Below, in pieces: positions 1 through 10,753 of a stretch of DNA of 64,000 nucleotides. The position numbers and the translations under genes are program-made. The first letter of the stretch is position 1. Each line of letters starts with the position of its first letter. This DNA comes from Xylocopa sonorina (Eukaryota > Arthropoda > Insecta > Hymenoptera > Apidae). The notes beneath the pieces were generated by a model that worked only from the letters and a program-made list of their open reading frames with translations, had not been told where the DNA came from and made no database searches. The stretch covers positions 7,431,473-7,495,472 of the forward strand of contig NC_135204.1 of NCBI RefSeq assembly GCF_050948175.1. The letters are read 5' to 3'.

Positions 1-1750
1 TCGTATTTGCCCTCGAAACTGTCCGTAAAAATCAGAAGTTAATTCCCGTTGGGCAGACAGTGTTTACACTCGAGCGGCAGCAAATGAACGATATTAAATT
101 GACGCTCTGCCAAACGAGATCAATAGAGAGTACCACGTTAATTAACGCTTAACAGGGATCCAACCGATGTCTGTGTCTAATCTAAGGGCCATCTCGAACC
201 TCGTATTCACGACACAAGAAATGAGTCACGTTTCGTGAAACGCATTGGAATACATGTATGCAAGAAATTCGACGAACCGTTTCCATGCAATTGCGTCGAA
301 ACTGTCGCGATAACCTTTAAAAAAAAAAAAAAAAAAAGAAAAACAAGAAACATGTATCATCGTTTATCTATGTTAACGCGATGCCGGTTATACGCCCTTA
401 AATGGCGGAAGAGCGTTTTAAAAACCGTTCGAAACGCGCCTCCCCTACCCGCATCGAACGTCCACAGACCACAGCCGGTAATCTTCATTAACGTCGGTTC
501 CACATTCCCACAAAACACCTGCGTGTCACGCCGCGATCCTCGCACGCGATGATACCCCGAAACCACCCGCGACGCGGTTGGAATTTTTCAAAAACCACGA
601 ACCTACGCGCGCTCCGCGCAATCGATATTCCAAGCGCAACGCGATTTGGAGAACAAACGCGAGAGCCTTAAGTGAAGATGGGACCGCGGATGGGTCGTAC
701 GAACGCGCGGGCAAGTGGTCCGCCTGTGTACCGTTGCGTCTAAACAAAATTCGCGGAGAAAGAGCGCGTTGTTTCCGCATGAATCGCGAACAGGGTCAAC
801 CCCCCTCGACCGCTAATACGCTCGTTCGAAGCAATCGAAATGCACCAGATGGAACGGAGCTCACCGGCTCAATGTGACCGACTTGCATGCGCGTGCACGT
901 GCACTCGATCCGCGAGTGTGCTCGCGCTAGCGAGAGACAATTGCTCTTGGAAAATGTAGAGGAAGACGTGGTGGCTTACCAAGGAGAAATAGTCGCAGCG
1001 CGGTTTCCCGATGGTACCAGGAGAGATCACTCGAACGGAACCGTGGGGAAAATTGCACAAACAACTTGAGAGCTTAACGGGCAGGGGTACACCACTGATC
1101 GAACGGAGCCCGCACTGTACCATACGAAGCACTGTTAGCAACCGAGACGCCAATGAACATGCGGGAAATCGGGACAGCGGGATCGATAGCCAACACCCGT
1201 GCACCTACGGACGTATCGGCCCACCAATAGGGAAGGTCTCGCGCTCGCGAAAGCGAAGCTCTCGGTCGTAAGCTCGCGGCAAGCTCGCCGTCAGACACCA
1301 GGCCCCGTGATGACCTTCGATCGGTAAAGTGGACTTCCGTGCGAGGCGCAACACGGAACGATACGCGCGCGTTCACGTCCTCCGCGTAAATGCGCGGACC
1401 GGTTGCACGTGCTGCACGAACAAGAACCTTCTCTAGTCCCGTTGCTCGACCAATCAACGTGGACCACCTGTTACCAGCGTACTGAGCTCTTCTGGGACAC
1501 GAGTCGTGGGACGCTGCGCGCGCACCCGTTTCCCTTAGTCCCCCGTCATGGCGGCTGGCGGTTTGAAATCGCGTTGGTCGCGCTCGGTTTTTGGCGCTCG
1601 CGTTTAACAAACACTCGTCGCGACGTGTTTGTTGTTGGCGCGAACGCGTGATTTCGAATAGCGCGTTTCGCGGTGTGAAGTTTTGTCGCGTGTTACGCGT
1701 TTGTGAAGTGGCAATTGGATAAATGATCTTCTCGAAGACGCGCTGAGGGA
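1..1750. other. CpG-rich stretch without a supported gene
   Basis: This stretch is rich in CG dinucleotides, densest at about 600-1700, and has an A-run near 318-337. Open frames exist on both strands (the longest is 178 codons on the minus strand at 1074-1610), but none has recognisable domains, a sensible splice context or protein-like composition. GC-rich DNA opens frames by chance. The 3' part (about 1600-1750) could be a promoter or leader for the exon-like segment at 1761-1838, but nothing decides it. Confidence 0.5.
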
Positions 1751-1760
1751 ATGGCGAAGG

Positions 1761-1838
1761 ATGTCGCGTCTTGGATTGCTGAGATTTTTCATGGAATACC
1801 GTGACGGACGTGTTTCGATGTTGGACTGGGGCAATAAC
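1761..1838 (+). other. Possible short first coding exon (uncertain)
   Basis: An ATG at 1761 opens a 26-codon frame that begins MSRLGLLRFF. It stays open up to a good donor (AAC followed by GTGAGT at 1839), downstream of very CpG-rich DNA. A second ATG at 1751, in another frame, is closed after 17 codons. I find no matching downstream exon on the plus strand before the gene at 9607, so this could be part of a leader, an unknown gene's first exon, or chance. Confidence 0.15.
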
Positions 1839-2219
1839 GTGAGTCGATTTTGATATTCTTGTAACTTTTATTGCAACGCGCGAGGAGATATTGCGAGAAT
1901 GAGGGAAGAGATATTCGATGGGATATCTTAACCCACAAGCCTGGACATCGTTAAATTTTTATCAATATGCATTGTTAAGTCGTCGTTTTGCGTTATGTGC
2001 CATTGGAATTGTGTTTAACGCACAGTTAACAGTTAAAATTGAAACTGTAAAAGTAGTCGCATCCACGCCGGTATTGAATGCAAGATGGCGCCCAATATGT
2101 AGAACCGCGGCATTGGCGGGAATATTTAAATACTCCAAATTTACAATGATCGCTTTTAACGTGAAAGATATTTGAATTTACAAAGTTGAATGTTAAGTTA
2201 ACGAAGATTGACTACACTT

Positions 2220-3799
2220 TTCGAAAGACGTACTCACATTTATTAACAAATCCATTACATATTTAAAATTCATAACGTTTACATATATCATAACATAAAC
2301 AATTAGTATACAGGAATTTTCGTAGCTTAGCGTATAAGTAAACGCAATACGAGAATGAAATAAGATATACGTATAGTCTCTGTAAAGTTACAATATATAT
2401 ATACGCTAGTAAAAATATATTTGGAATTATGTATATATATGTATATATATATATTTTTTTTTAACATTTAAAAGATATAGATGTGATTTGTTGGTTAGAT
2501 AAAAATTTAGCTATTTAAAAAATATTCCTCTCTTCTATATATTTTATTTCATTATCATTTCAGTCATTAGATAAATTTTAATATATTTCCAAGCATTTTC
2601 ATACTTTAAAATAAAAGCGAAAGCATCTCTAACATTTACAAGGATAGAACAATATTAAAATCATCTACGTCGGTAGCATATACCACATAGTAATCTACGT
2701 GCTAGAAAAGTTTTCATTACACGTGCAGTACATTTTTTTACAGGAATAAAAAAAATGTATACTCTTTAAATTCACTATATCGTACTCTCGACCGGTGAAC
2801 TGAACTCTCCGTGTGTAATCTGTATTCTATTGCTTAATAATAGCATTATGATAAGTGTATGCGAAAGAACAGCTATAGTGTTATGATCTGTTTGTAAACG
2901 AAACTCGTAGGAACCATTGAATTTCGACAAAATGAGTTTGTTGCTCGATGTATGAGGTTGTGTTCATAGCAACGAGTGTCTACAAAAATAATTCTCTTTA
3001 CTACGAGGTAGATTTTGAAGCATGTTCTTTATTAGAAGATTAATTGTACAACATCATGCCACTATTGTGCCCACGCCAGTAAAAAAATTATATTCTTACC
3101 GATCATAATTTATCTTGTTCCGACCTCTATATTTATACTTTTTTTATCAGGTACAATACAAGGCTGAACAAAATATGATTATGTAATCTTCTTTGTCGGT
3201 AAACTCTATAAGGATACCAATTTGCAAGTTTCCCCAAATATCTCCTGCTTTTTCACCTCATTTTTTTTTTCTCCTCTGTTATTCCTCTTGTTCAATATGA
3301 ACGCGAATAATGCAGATTTCATCGTAAGCATTATAAGACATTGTAGACATAAGATGTCTTTAAAAAAAAAAAGAAGAAGAAGATAAAAACTTAAACGCAA
3401 ACATTGTGCAACAAACATTTACATAAAATGTTAAGGAATACACCTTTCCTTCGAACGGTACAACGCTATGTATACACAGACATTGATAAATCTTGATCAA
3501 ACGACAAATTGATAAACAAAAAAATAAAGGATTAATCGAGTATAACAATAATATATCAAATCTTTCTTTCCGCATTATCGATCGTAACAATATAAAAATA
3601 GATAAGGACGAAAAATAATCCAGTATTTTCTCTCGTGTCTCACAAAAAAAAAACAAATATATATATATATGTATGTATATATAGAACACCTAAAAACGAA
3701 AAGATGATAAAAAAAAGGAAAAATGTAACAACGCTACACGCGATCCACCTGCGGATGTAAACGAATTCTCGAACCAAATAGAAACGAAAATACTCTCTC
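2220..3799 (-). other. AT-rich probable 3'UTR of the bZIP gene
   Basis: Directly after the bZIP stop codon the sequence becomes AT-rich and stays so for about 1.6 kb, in sharp contrast to the CpG-rich flanks. It contains poly-A/T runs and a (TA)n microsatellite near 2395-2455. A minus-strand AATAAA (TTTATT at 2239-2244) at the far end would make a natural poly(A) signal, but other TTTATT words lie in between, so the end is uncertain. Small open frames here have low-complexity translations and are not credible proteins. Confidence 0.45.
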
Positions 3800-5532
3800 T
3801 CAGAACTCTTTCTTTAAAGCGGACCTCAGTAACGCACTGCGCATCGATGTTACGAGTTTCTCGAGTTCCTCCACTTTCATTTTTAATATCCTGTTGTCCC
3901 TCTCCAATTCGATCGCCTTCGTCGCCATCTCGGTCTCCTTTGCCTTTTTGTTCATCCGCGACTTTCTCGATGCTTCGTTGTTCTTCTCCCTCGATTCTCT
4001 GTAGTGCGAGACGAACGGCTGTTCGTCCGAGTCGCTGTCGATGTATCGTTTTCGCATCGACTTCTCGCGTCGCGCCCTGCTGTACGGTTTCTCCACTTTG
4101 GTTTTGCTGGTAACCGTTCTCCTCGTTCGTTCGGTTCTCCGAGTGGGTAATACGGGTGTCTCTATAGAAGACGAAGTTATCGTCGATGCTGCCGCTCGAC
4201 CTTTCGCACACTCTTGTGTAACTGTCTCGTTCTCCGTTTTCACTTTCACGCTAGTCTGTGGAATCGTTGCTGGCAGCTTGGCAGGCGACCATGGTTTCAA
4301 TACTATCGATGAGTCTGTCGAAACGCTGCCTTCTGGAGAACGCATTTCATCCTGCAACACGATATATGTGTAGAATCGTTCTCTCTTAGTGCAACAGTTC
4401 AGACTTTGAACACATCAATCGTCAGATTACGAGTGTTTATGCATTTATAGGATATTTAAGGTACATTGGATCAGCGAGGATCGACCTAAGCTTCAAACAA
4501 GTTGAGAAATTAGGGTTACTGTTTGATGTATACTTTTTTCTTTTAAAAACGAAATTGTAAATTTGCATAAACATCCGTAATCTGTTTGTTGTATCGTTAA
4601 TTATAATTGTGGTATCGCCTTACGTCGCAAAGGTACGACAACAGATCGAACGTGTCCGATCCAGTAGTTTCAACGGTCCGTAACACATCCCACGTTTCAC
4701 GTTGATTCTCAGTGGAGTCGAAAGATGTCGGACAAGCATCGTTCAAATCAATGTACTCTATCTGATACTTGGATTGGAATGATGTGCTAATATCTGAGTT
4801 ACTCTGTTTGCTCCATGAACTTGTATTAATGGTATCCGTCGTCCCTTTAGTTGTCTTTAACCACGTGCTGGATGTGTTTGATTCTGTTGGACTATCCTCT
4901 TTCGCGAATCTGCTAGTTACATGTGATATAGATTGCAAGCTGTGACAATTGTTGTTCGATTGCTCGGTTGTCTCAGCCGTATTCATTTTCATGCTCCACC
5001 TTTCATCGTCTGCTACACTCATCAAATCCTTAAATACCCCCTCTTCTGAAGACAAACCACTGTTACCCTCGTATTTCGTACCTGGAACGAAGTCGCGCGA
5101 TAAAAAGGATACCTTTCTCTTTTAAAAGTGGTACAGTCGTCTCTCCGCTCCTCCGACGAGGTCCTCTGCGACCAAAGAATAATCGTTCGGTAGAAATTTA
5201 ATCAGAATAAAGGAAACACGGCGTGGAATCCGAGAAATGGTCGCGTACGTTCAGATGAGAGGAGGGGCGGCTGTGTGTTCTCGTAAAATAAGCAGATAAA
5301 TCCGGTACTGACCTGATAGTTTAAAAGTAGGTGATTCACCTGCATGAAAATCGCATTGTCCCTGGAACGTGTCCATACACCAACCGCTTAAGTCCTGAAA
5401 GTTCTCCTCCCATGTGGAGGACACTGTTTTCTCTTCGTCTTTTATTGCACTGCTCTTCGGCTGTGGGAATACCCATGGCTCTTTTAGCAGTTCCGACTCC
5501 ATGGTCGGTGTTAGCAAAGGCTCTGTGTCCAT
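3800..5532 (-). CDS. bZIP transcription factor (PAR/C-EBP-like basic region, possibly Xrp1-like)
   Basis: The model has three coding exons: 5313-5532 (exon opens at an acceptor at 5619), 4624-5081 and 3800-4351. Phases 1 and 0 join cleanly to give 409 aa ending in KKEF. The start at 5532 has a strong context (A at -3, G at +4). The C-terminus is a bZIP: a basic region at about residues 342-367 with EKNNEASRKSRMNKK, then a leucine-zipper-like helix to about 400. The N-terminal two thirds are Ser/Thr-rich and acidic, with hydrophobic-acidic patches such as FDLLSYLCDD that suggest activation segments, and SUMO-type sites (VKTE, IKDE). The NNEA-xRKSR basic motif resembles PAR and C/EBP-type proteins. 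Stress factor Xrp1 is a possible counterpart, but I cannot confirm that. An earlier in-frame start in an unseen upstream exon is possible, since the frame stays open upstream of 5532. Confidence 0.75.
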
Positions 5533-5608
5533 TTTTGAAGGCTCGCCCTCGAGTGGCCACGATCTCACGCCACGAGAAACAGATGACAGACGCGGCTGAC
5601 GGGTGCAT
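5336..5608 (-). other. Upstream ORF overlapping the bZIP start codon
   Basis: If the exon begins at the acceptor at 5619, the first ATG in it is at 5608. It lies 76 nt before the main start and in a different frame. It opens a 90-codon frame, starting MHPSAASVIC, that runs through the main start at 5532 and ends at 5336. Its context is moderate (G at -3, C at +4), while the main start is strong. A long out-of-frame uORF across the main AUG is the arrangement known for ATF4, where it keeps translation low until eIF2alpha is phosphorylated. Confidence 0.5.
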
Positions 5609-5619
5609 GGCTTTGTTAC

Positions 5620-7273
5620 CTGGAATAGGATTCCCTTAAATTTTACACGCAACGCATTCTAAGTCCGGCAGAAAAGTGCAAAAAAAAATTATCGTTTTCA
5701 CGTTTCTTCCAACAGGACACATACGTTAAACACGCCTCCTTTCTCAAATGAAATGTTGCTGGCCGTTGGGCGTTCGTAAACAGGAGGGATTTTGAATGCC
5801 TAAGGACAAGAAATTAGCATTTTTCACGGTTACAGGTCGATATGTTGGGTGGGCTATTTGTTAATAAAATTTGATTAAAATGCAATTGACTTGGTAAATG
5901 ATTTACGAACGACCTTGATTCTTGCACTGTGAAACAACGACGTTGTTCAAATCACACAGAGGCATTACGTTACATCGAACAAGCATTAACCGGTGATATC
6001 TTAACTTTATAAACAAACAGATAAAGAGTATCTATAATCCCATCTATAAAAGTTGATTACCAAGTAACAAGTATGGTAATGCTAATTTATCATGATAACA
6101 AAGTTAATGCTTCTCTGGAAAGATAATGCGATCACGCGTTTTCTAAGATTGTATCGAGTTTTTATTGAACGCGATATTAGAGCTGAATTGCCCGCAATCA
6201 GCAGGATAGGTCTTAACAATCGCAGCGTAAGAAAGAACAAGATGCTCGTTTTATAGATGAGACAAATTGAGAAGTTAGTTGTTTACGCAAATTGTACCAT
6301 ATTGGGGGATTACGCGTGGTCTGAAAAAACTAAAATATTATCAATCTGAAACATAAAACGGAGATTATTAAGTTTTAACTAAGAAGGTCTAACAGTAACC
6401 CTACACCTATGCTACGGGACAAAACACACAATTCTACGATCGATGGAGGCGCAACGAATGTTTCTTTCTAATACGTGCATGCCGCGCAAACGTACGTACA
6501 GGACAAATCGTGCATCAACAATTAATGCTATTTTTAAGTCGATAATTACTTATGTATATCAATACGTGGGCCGACCGTCAAACGTAGAACAAACGAACGA
6601 GACCGTGCGGATAGTGCGCGAACCGATAGCCGGACATGTCCTACCGAGCAGATAGCGTTTTTCTTTTTTTTTTTTTTCACATGTAGCAGAGCGCACGACT
6701 ACAGACACCCACGTTACACGTTAACACACTATCGTTCCGCCTTTTTTTTCCAGACGCGATTCTTATCGAACGGCAAACCACCGCTGGCCCCGTCGGGAAA
6801 CGTTCGTTCTACGTTGCCATCCGACTAACCTCGTTACGTAACCGCGCAGCATCAAACGCATGTGACTGAATTTCCCGAAACCGGCTTACGTTACCGCGTA
6901 TCCGTTTCGTCCAACCTCTCTCGCGGGGTGCAGAGGACGCGAATTTGCGCAGGAAACAATTCCGCGGCGCACTCGAAAATATACAATGACTCGGAACTTT
7001 CTGGAATACTATATTTCGCACGATACCCGCACGGGTATATAGGCGACCGTGGCCGCTACGACATGTCCGATCGATTCGCACTACTTATTCGCCGCGGCGT
7101 AATTTCGTGTATCGGCATTGCCGCCGCGACAGGCGACAAAATTAACCCGATCCACGGTTATATAATCCGTTTGGGAACGGCAGCCGGGGTTCTGAACCCC
7201 GACGATGGCGAACACGGTGCACGGTAAACACGACGATGTGCACGGCGACGTGCACGTCGGAGTTAACACTCAC
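5620..7273. other. Probable first intron of the bZIP gene
   Basis: No supported exon lies between the acceptor before 5619 and a good minus-strand donor after 7274. The part from 5640 to 6420 is AT-rich; from about 6420 to 7270 it is CpG-rich with poly-T runs at 6661-6678 and near 6742. Open frames here (for example 6862-7227 plus) have no protein-like features. Confidence 0.4.
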
Positions 7274-7556
7274 CCTCCCTGACACGATTGGTGTTTTTGT
7301 ACCTTCCACTTGGAGCACGAGAGAACTGTTTTACGCTGCGTCGAGTCGTGCTCAGAGTCGTGGAGTAGGTTCTCTTAGCCGTTTCGATAAGGAAATCTCC
7401 TCGCGCGCAGCTACACCACTAACAATCCGCACTGCTGAACCTCTCAGACTCTTCTACGCGAATGCGAGCTGGAACGTCGCTAGTGCGGAATTAAACACGT
7501 CACTGCACGATGCTTCTTTTAATCCGCGTTGGTTGAATGGAACGCGGCACCAGCAC
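7274..7556 (-). promoter_or_regulatory. Candidate promoter and leader exon of the bZIP gene
   Basis: On the minus strand a good donor (GTGAGT at 7273-7268) follows about 280 nt that contain no ATG at all. That is unusual for random sequence and typical of a 5'UTR. The stretch is CpG-rich. Joining 7274 to the acceptor at 5619 would give the bZIP mRNA its leader. No TATA box was identified and the start site was not located, so the upstream boundary is arbitrary. Confidence 0.35.
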
Positions 7557-7599
7557 GTCATTGTGGGCCAATGAGGGCACACGTGAGTACATCGGCAGC

Positions 7600-8700
7600 C
7601 AATCGTTGCACGGGAACGCTGCAGTGGAAGGAAGTTGACGCGTCATGCTTTGGGAAGCTTGAGGGGGTCAGGTTCCCGTCGATAATCGTATTTTCCCACT
7701 TTTCGACACTTGTAGCCTGTTTCCCGAACGATCGTCCTGACTTTCCTTATTGTACAATGATTTTTCACAGAGTTTTTGACTACTCTCCAATTAGGATCGC
7801 CTGATTGGTTAGGGCAGACGGTTAGCGTACGATGAGAAGTGGAGGACCAGCATGTTCTTAAGGATTTTTGTAGCTTTCGAAACCGTTTAACGTTAGTAAT
7901 GTAACCACGTATTTTAACAGTGCTAGTTTGTTGCAAGGACGTTAAAGTTGAAATAATAATGAGTTACACGATAGTGTATCAATTAGATAAAAATGCCATG
8001 TATCGTTTTCGAGGAATAGGTCTTATAAATAGATCTATCGTCTAGTGTATTTTTGTATCTCCTCTTGTAACTTTACCAGTGTGTAACCAACCTTCATAAG
8101 GTTTGTATCACTTTCCACGTTACCAGCAGAGAATAGAAACAGATTGTATCGTTCACCATAATGATGTAGCATTTTTCAGTCCATTTTCAAAATGTTCAAT
8201 CGTATCAGTTCGCAAGAAAAGGGTAACGTAGTTAATAGCCTTCATTTTGAAGACAATGTAACACACGATGAGAATTTCAAGATCGTTTAACGTGTTTATC
8301 GAATGTTTTATTCCTTATATAATAATTTGAACTGTCGTTGTTATTCAACAATGCCTCCTGTTATTGCTTCAAGTTCTCACGTTTACATTCGTTAGAAAGA
8401 AAAAAAGAATGAAGAAGTATTGCATAGTAATAATGTTATAAAAATAGAAACTGTAAGCAGACTGATAAGTTGCTCTATGTTAGTTTAACAATAAGACGTA
8501 AATTCACCTCATTAGATCGATCAAGGATAGCATGTTAAATACATACATATATGAATATATTTTCTATGTATTACATAACTCTATAAATATTAATTGATTA
8601 GAATTTATCGTCAGTAATTTGTCGAGAAAATTGTTTAAATATAACATTCTTTTATTTCGTGATACAAACTCGGTTGGCAGAGTGAAATAGAGTGGGGGAA
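7600..8700. other. Intergenic stretch, nothing recognised
   Basis: This mostly AT-rich DNA lies between the candidate bZIP leader and the leader of the small plus-strand gene. No open frame, RNA gene or repeat array stands out. Confidence 0.5.
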
Positions 8701-8736
8701 GGTGGATAACGTAGTCTGTCGTTGAACGGCGTGCCG
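8690..8736 (+). promoter_or_regulatory. Candidate first leader exon of the small plus-strand gene
   Basis: A segment containing AGTGGGGGAAGGTGG ends at a donor (GCCG followed by GTAAGA at 8737). It lies upstream of the leader exon that starts at 9061 after TTTTGTTACAG. The 5' boundary is not visible, and no TATA or initiator was identified with confidence. Confidence 0.3.
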
Positions 8737-9060
8737 GTAAGACGCGTCTCTCTGTTGTAGAGACGTAGCCTTGCTTATCGACTGCGTAGTGTTTCTACAG
8801 ACGTATGTATCTCTACTGCTTCTCGAAACTTAAATGTGCTGTTAATAACTTCCTTTTTATCGAGTTGCCTTGTATTTAATTAACAATTCGTCTTTATCGT
8901 AGTAAATTACTTTCGTTTGTCTTCATTTGACTATTCTGTCGTGTCTATGAGTGCTCCTGCGAACATTTAAAGTATAATTTGTGTGCTTGGTTGTTGTGTT
9001 ACGTTGATATAATTTACTTTACTTCTATTTACTTACATTTGTTTTATCGTTTTGTTACAG

Positions 9061-9476
9061 ATCGTTAGTTGATCGCAACTTCGAAATGAAAGGAGTAGCG
9101 ACTCGAAACGTGGATGTTATGGTTATTAATGTGATTCCTCACAGATGAAATTTAATAATGCGGTCTGTAGAGTCAGTGTTTGTTACTGAAAATAATTTCA
9201 GTATTTTTTCAGAGCACAATTGCTCTAAATAAAGTTAATTATGATTATTGTACGCGAAGTAGAGTCAGTGTTTCCTTCGTAAAGATTCTGTTACACAAAT
9301 TTTTTAACGCGTGAGTAGAGTCAGTGTTTGTTCAACAATTCTAATTTAATTAGTCACGTCAAGTCATCATAGTCTTTTATTTACACCTTTTTTTTTAAAT
9401 ATTTACTTGGTTCTCCTCGCTGTTAGAGTCAGTGCCTGCTTAATAAGGATCTGGCTGCACGTTTAACGCCAATGCT
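9061..9476 (+). other. Probable non-coding leader exon with repeated motif and hairpins
   Basis: The exon opens after a good acceptor (TTTTGTTACAG) and ends at a donor (AATGCT followed by GTAAGT at 9477). It joins the start-codon exon at 9576, which follows TTATTCCAG. It contains a 20-codon uORF (9086-9148, MKGVATRNVD...), four copies of TAGAGTCAGTGTTTGTT or near variants at 9168, 9260, 9316 and 9424, and two perfect small hairpins at 9185-9202 (7-bp stem) and 9211-9226 (6-bp stem). No long frame spans it, so it is most likely 5'UTR of the gene whose ATG is at 9607. Confidence 0.45.
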
Positions 9477-9606
9477 GTAAGTATCTTTATGTTTCGAATA
9501 ATTTTAAACTACAACTTGAATTTTTATTGTTGTGAGATTTTGTGTATAATAGAATGTTAACTTTTATTATTCCAGTTCCATCTTTAATACAATTTGGCGA
9601 CAAACG

Positions 9607-10699
9607 ATGGCTTCGCATCTGTCGGTAAGTCCAACGCCTTTAAGTTAAATCTACACAGTTCTATGCTTCGTTCACAATGTCAAATTTATTCTACGTCCTG
9701 TTTGCACTTTGCGTTTTCGAATACCGCAAAATAGTGATGCAACGTTACTACTCGAGCACATAAATTGCGCAAGAAACTTATGTAACGGACTAAGCATTTT
9801 TAAGTACACGAATCTGATACGCGTGCTATCTAAAATTAGTAATAATTTTAACAGATTTTATTCTGCTGATACTAAATTAACGAGAGAGTAATCTCTGACT
9901 AAGAAAGACATAACATCCAAAGTTGCGTATCATATCGACGAAAATATTGCACATTTCAGAGCGTTCATTGCAATCTAATATCGAAATGCATGCATAATCG
10001 AAACAACAAGCCATCGTGTTAACCAAAACATTTAGTCCACCATCACCATTCCCTCCAATCTGCAACACAACTCCCCAAAACATGTTCTCAATCATATAAG
10101 CTGTAATTCGTTACTAAGCATTTCAATCGCATCGATTAACATAAACCATCGACTCGAAACGAAACAAATATAAACGCAACGACTCACGATGCATAAATCA
10201 GACTCCGCGGATTTTGCACACCGCGTTAAGGTAATTATCATAATTATGAAGCAACGACGGAAACAATCACCGTTTGGATTCTTTTAGCTGCTGTTGGAAT
10301 TGATGACGAAGAACACCGCGCGAGGTACATGAATCACGGTACCTGTTTAGCCTATTATAGCTCGTTTGCCAATTTCCTTATCGTGTTTCGACATTTTCCG
10401 CGGCGATAGAATCGGCCGGCACCGAGGAGGACGACTGTTTAATCAGCACCGACGAATCTGATACCGAAACAGACGATAACGAAGATCGCTCCGACTCGAG
10501 CGAGGATGAGCAAAATTTCGAGAACGGACAAAACTACGACACGGTTTTTCACTTAAACAGATTCTCCCGAGATCACGTGGACACCACGCGAAAACACTTA
10601 TCTTCGAGTACCCGCGCTAGTGTCTGGAACGATTTCAAATTCGAGGAGAAAATGTACAGAGTGATCCCGTTGACGTTGAACGAGAAAACATTCAAATAA
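9607..10699 (+). CDS. Small acidic protein, not recognised (114 aa, three coding exons)
   Basis: The coding exons are 9607-9624 (MASHLS, then GTAAGT), 10288-10324 (after TTTTAG; LLLELMTKNTAR plus one base) and 10410-10699 (after GCGATAG). The phases fit exactly to give 345 nt and a stop at 10697-10699. Residues about 19-50 are very acidic and Ser/Thr-rich (EEDDCLISTDESDTETDDNE), which looks disordered. The C-terminal half is better ordered, with FHLNRFSRDHVD and a basic/aromatic stretch (VWNDFKFEEKMYRV). There is no signal peptide or membrane span. I do not recognise the family. The transcript would end at AATAAA (10748-10753), in the overlap with the uif 3' end. Exon 3 is well supported by composition; the 37-nt middle exon is the weakest part of the model. 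Confidence 0.6.
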
Positions 10700-10741
10700 A
10701 AAAAAAAGTAAAGACACGACGTCTCTCTTGTCGTAATATAT

Positions 10742-10753
10742 TTTATTAATAAA
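10742..10753. terminator. Back-to-back poly(A) signals of two convergent genes
   Basis: TTTATT at 10742-10747 is AATAAA on the minus strand, and AATAAA at 10748-10753 lies directly beside it on the plus strand. Together they form a 12-bp palindrome. The plus-strand gene stops 43 nt before it (10699). On the other side uif stops at 11622, which would give uif a 3'UTR of about 0.87 kb. Confidence 0.55.

Noticed and set aside
1074..1610. 178-codon minus-strand frame
   Set aside because: CpG-rich DNA with few stop codons, Arg/Ala-rich translation, no splice or domain support.
2395..2455. (TA)n run as a regulatory element
   Set aside because: A simple microsatellite in an AT-rich probable 3'UTR.
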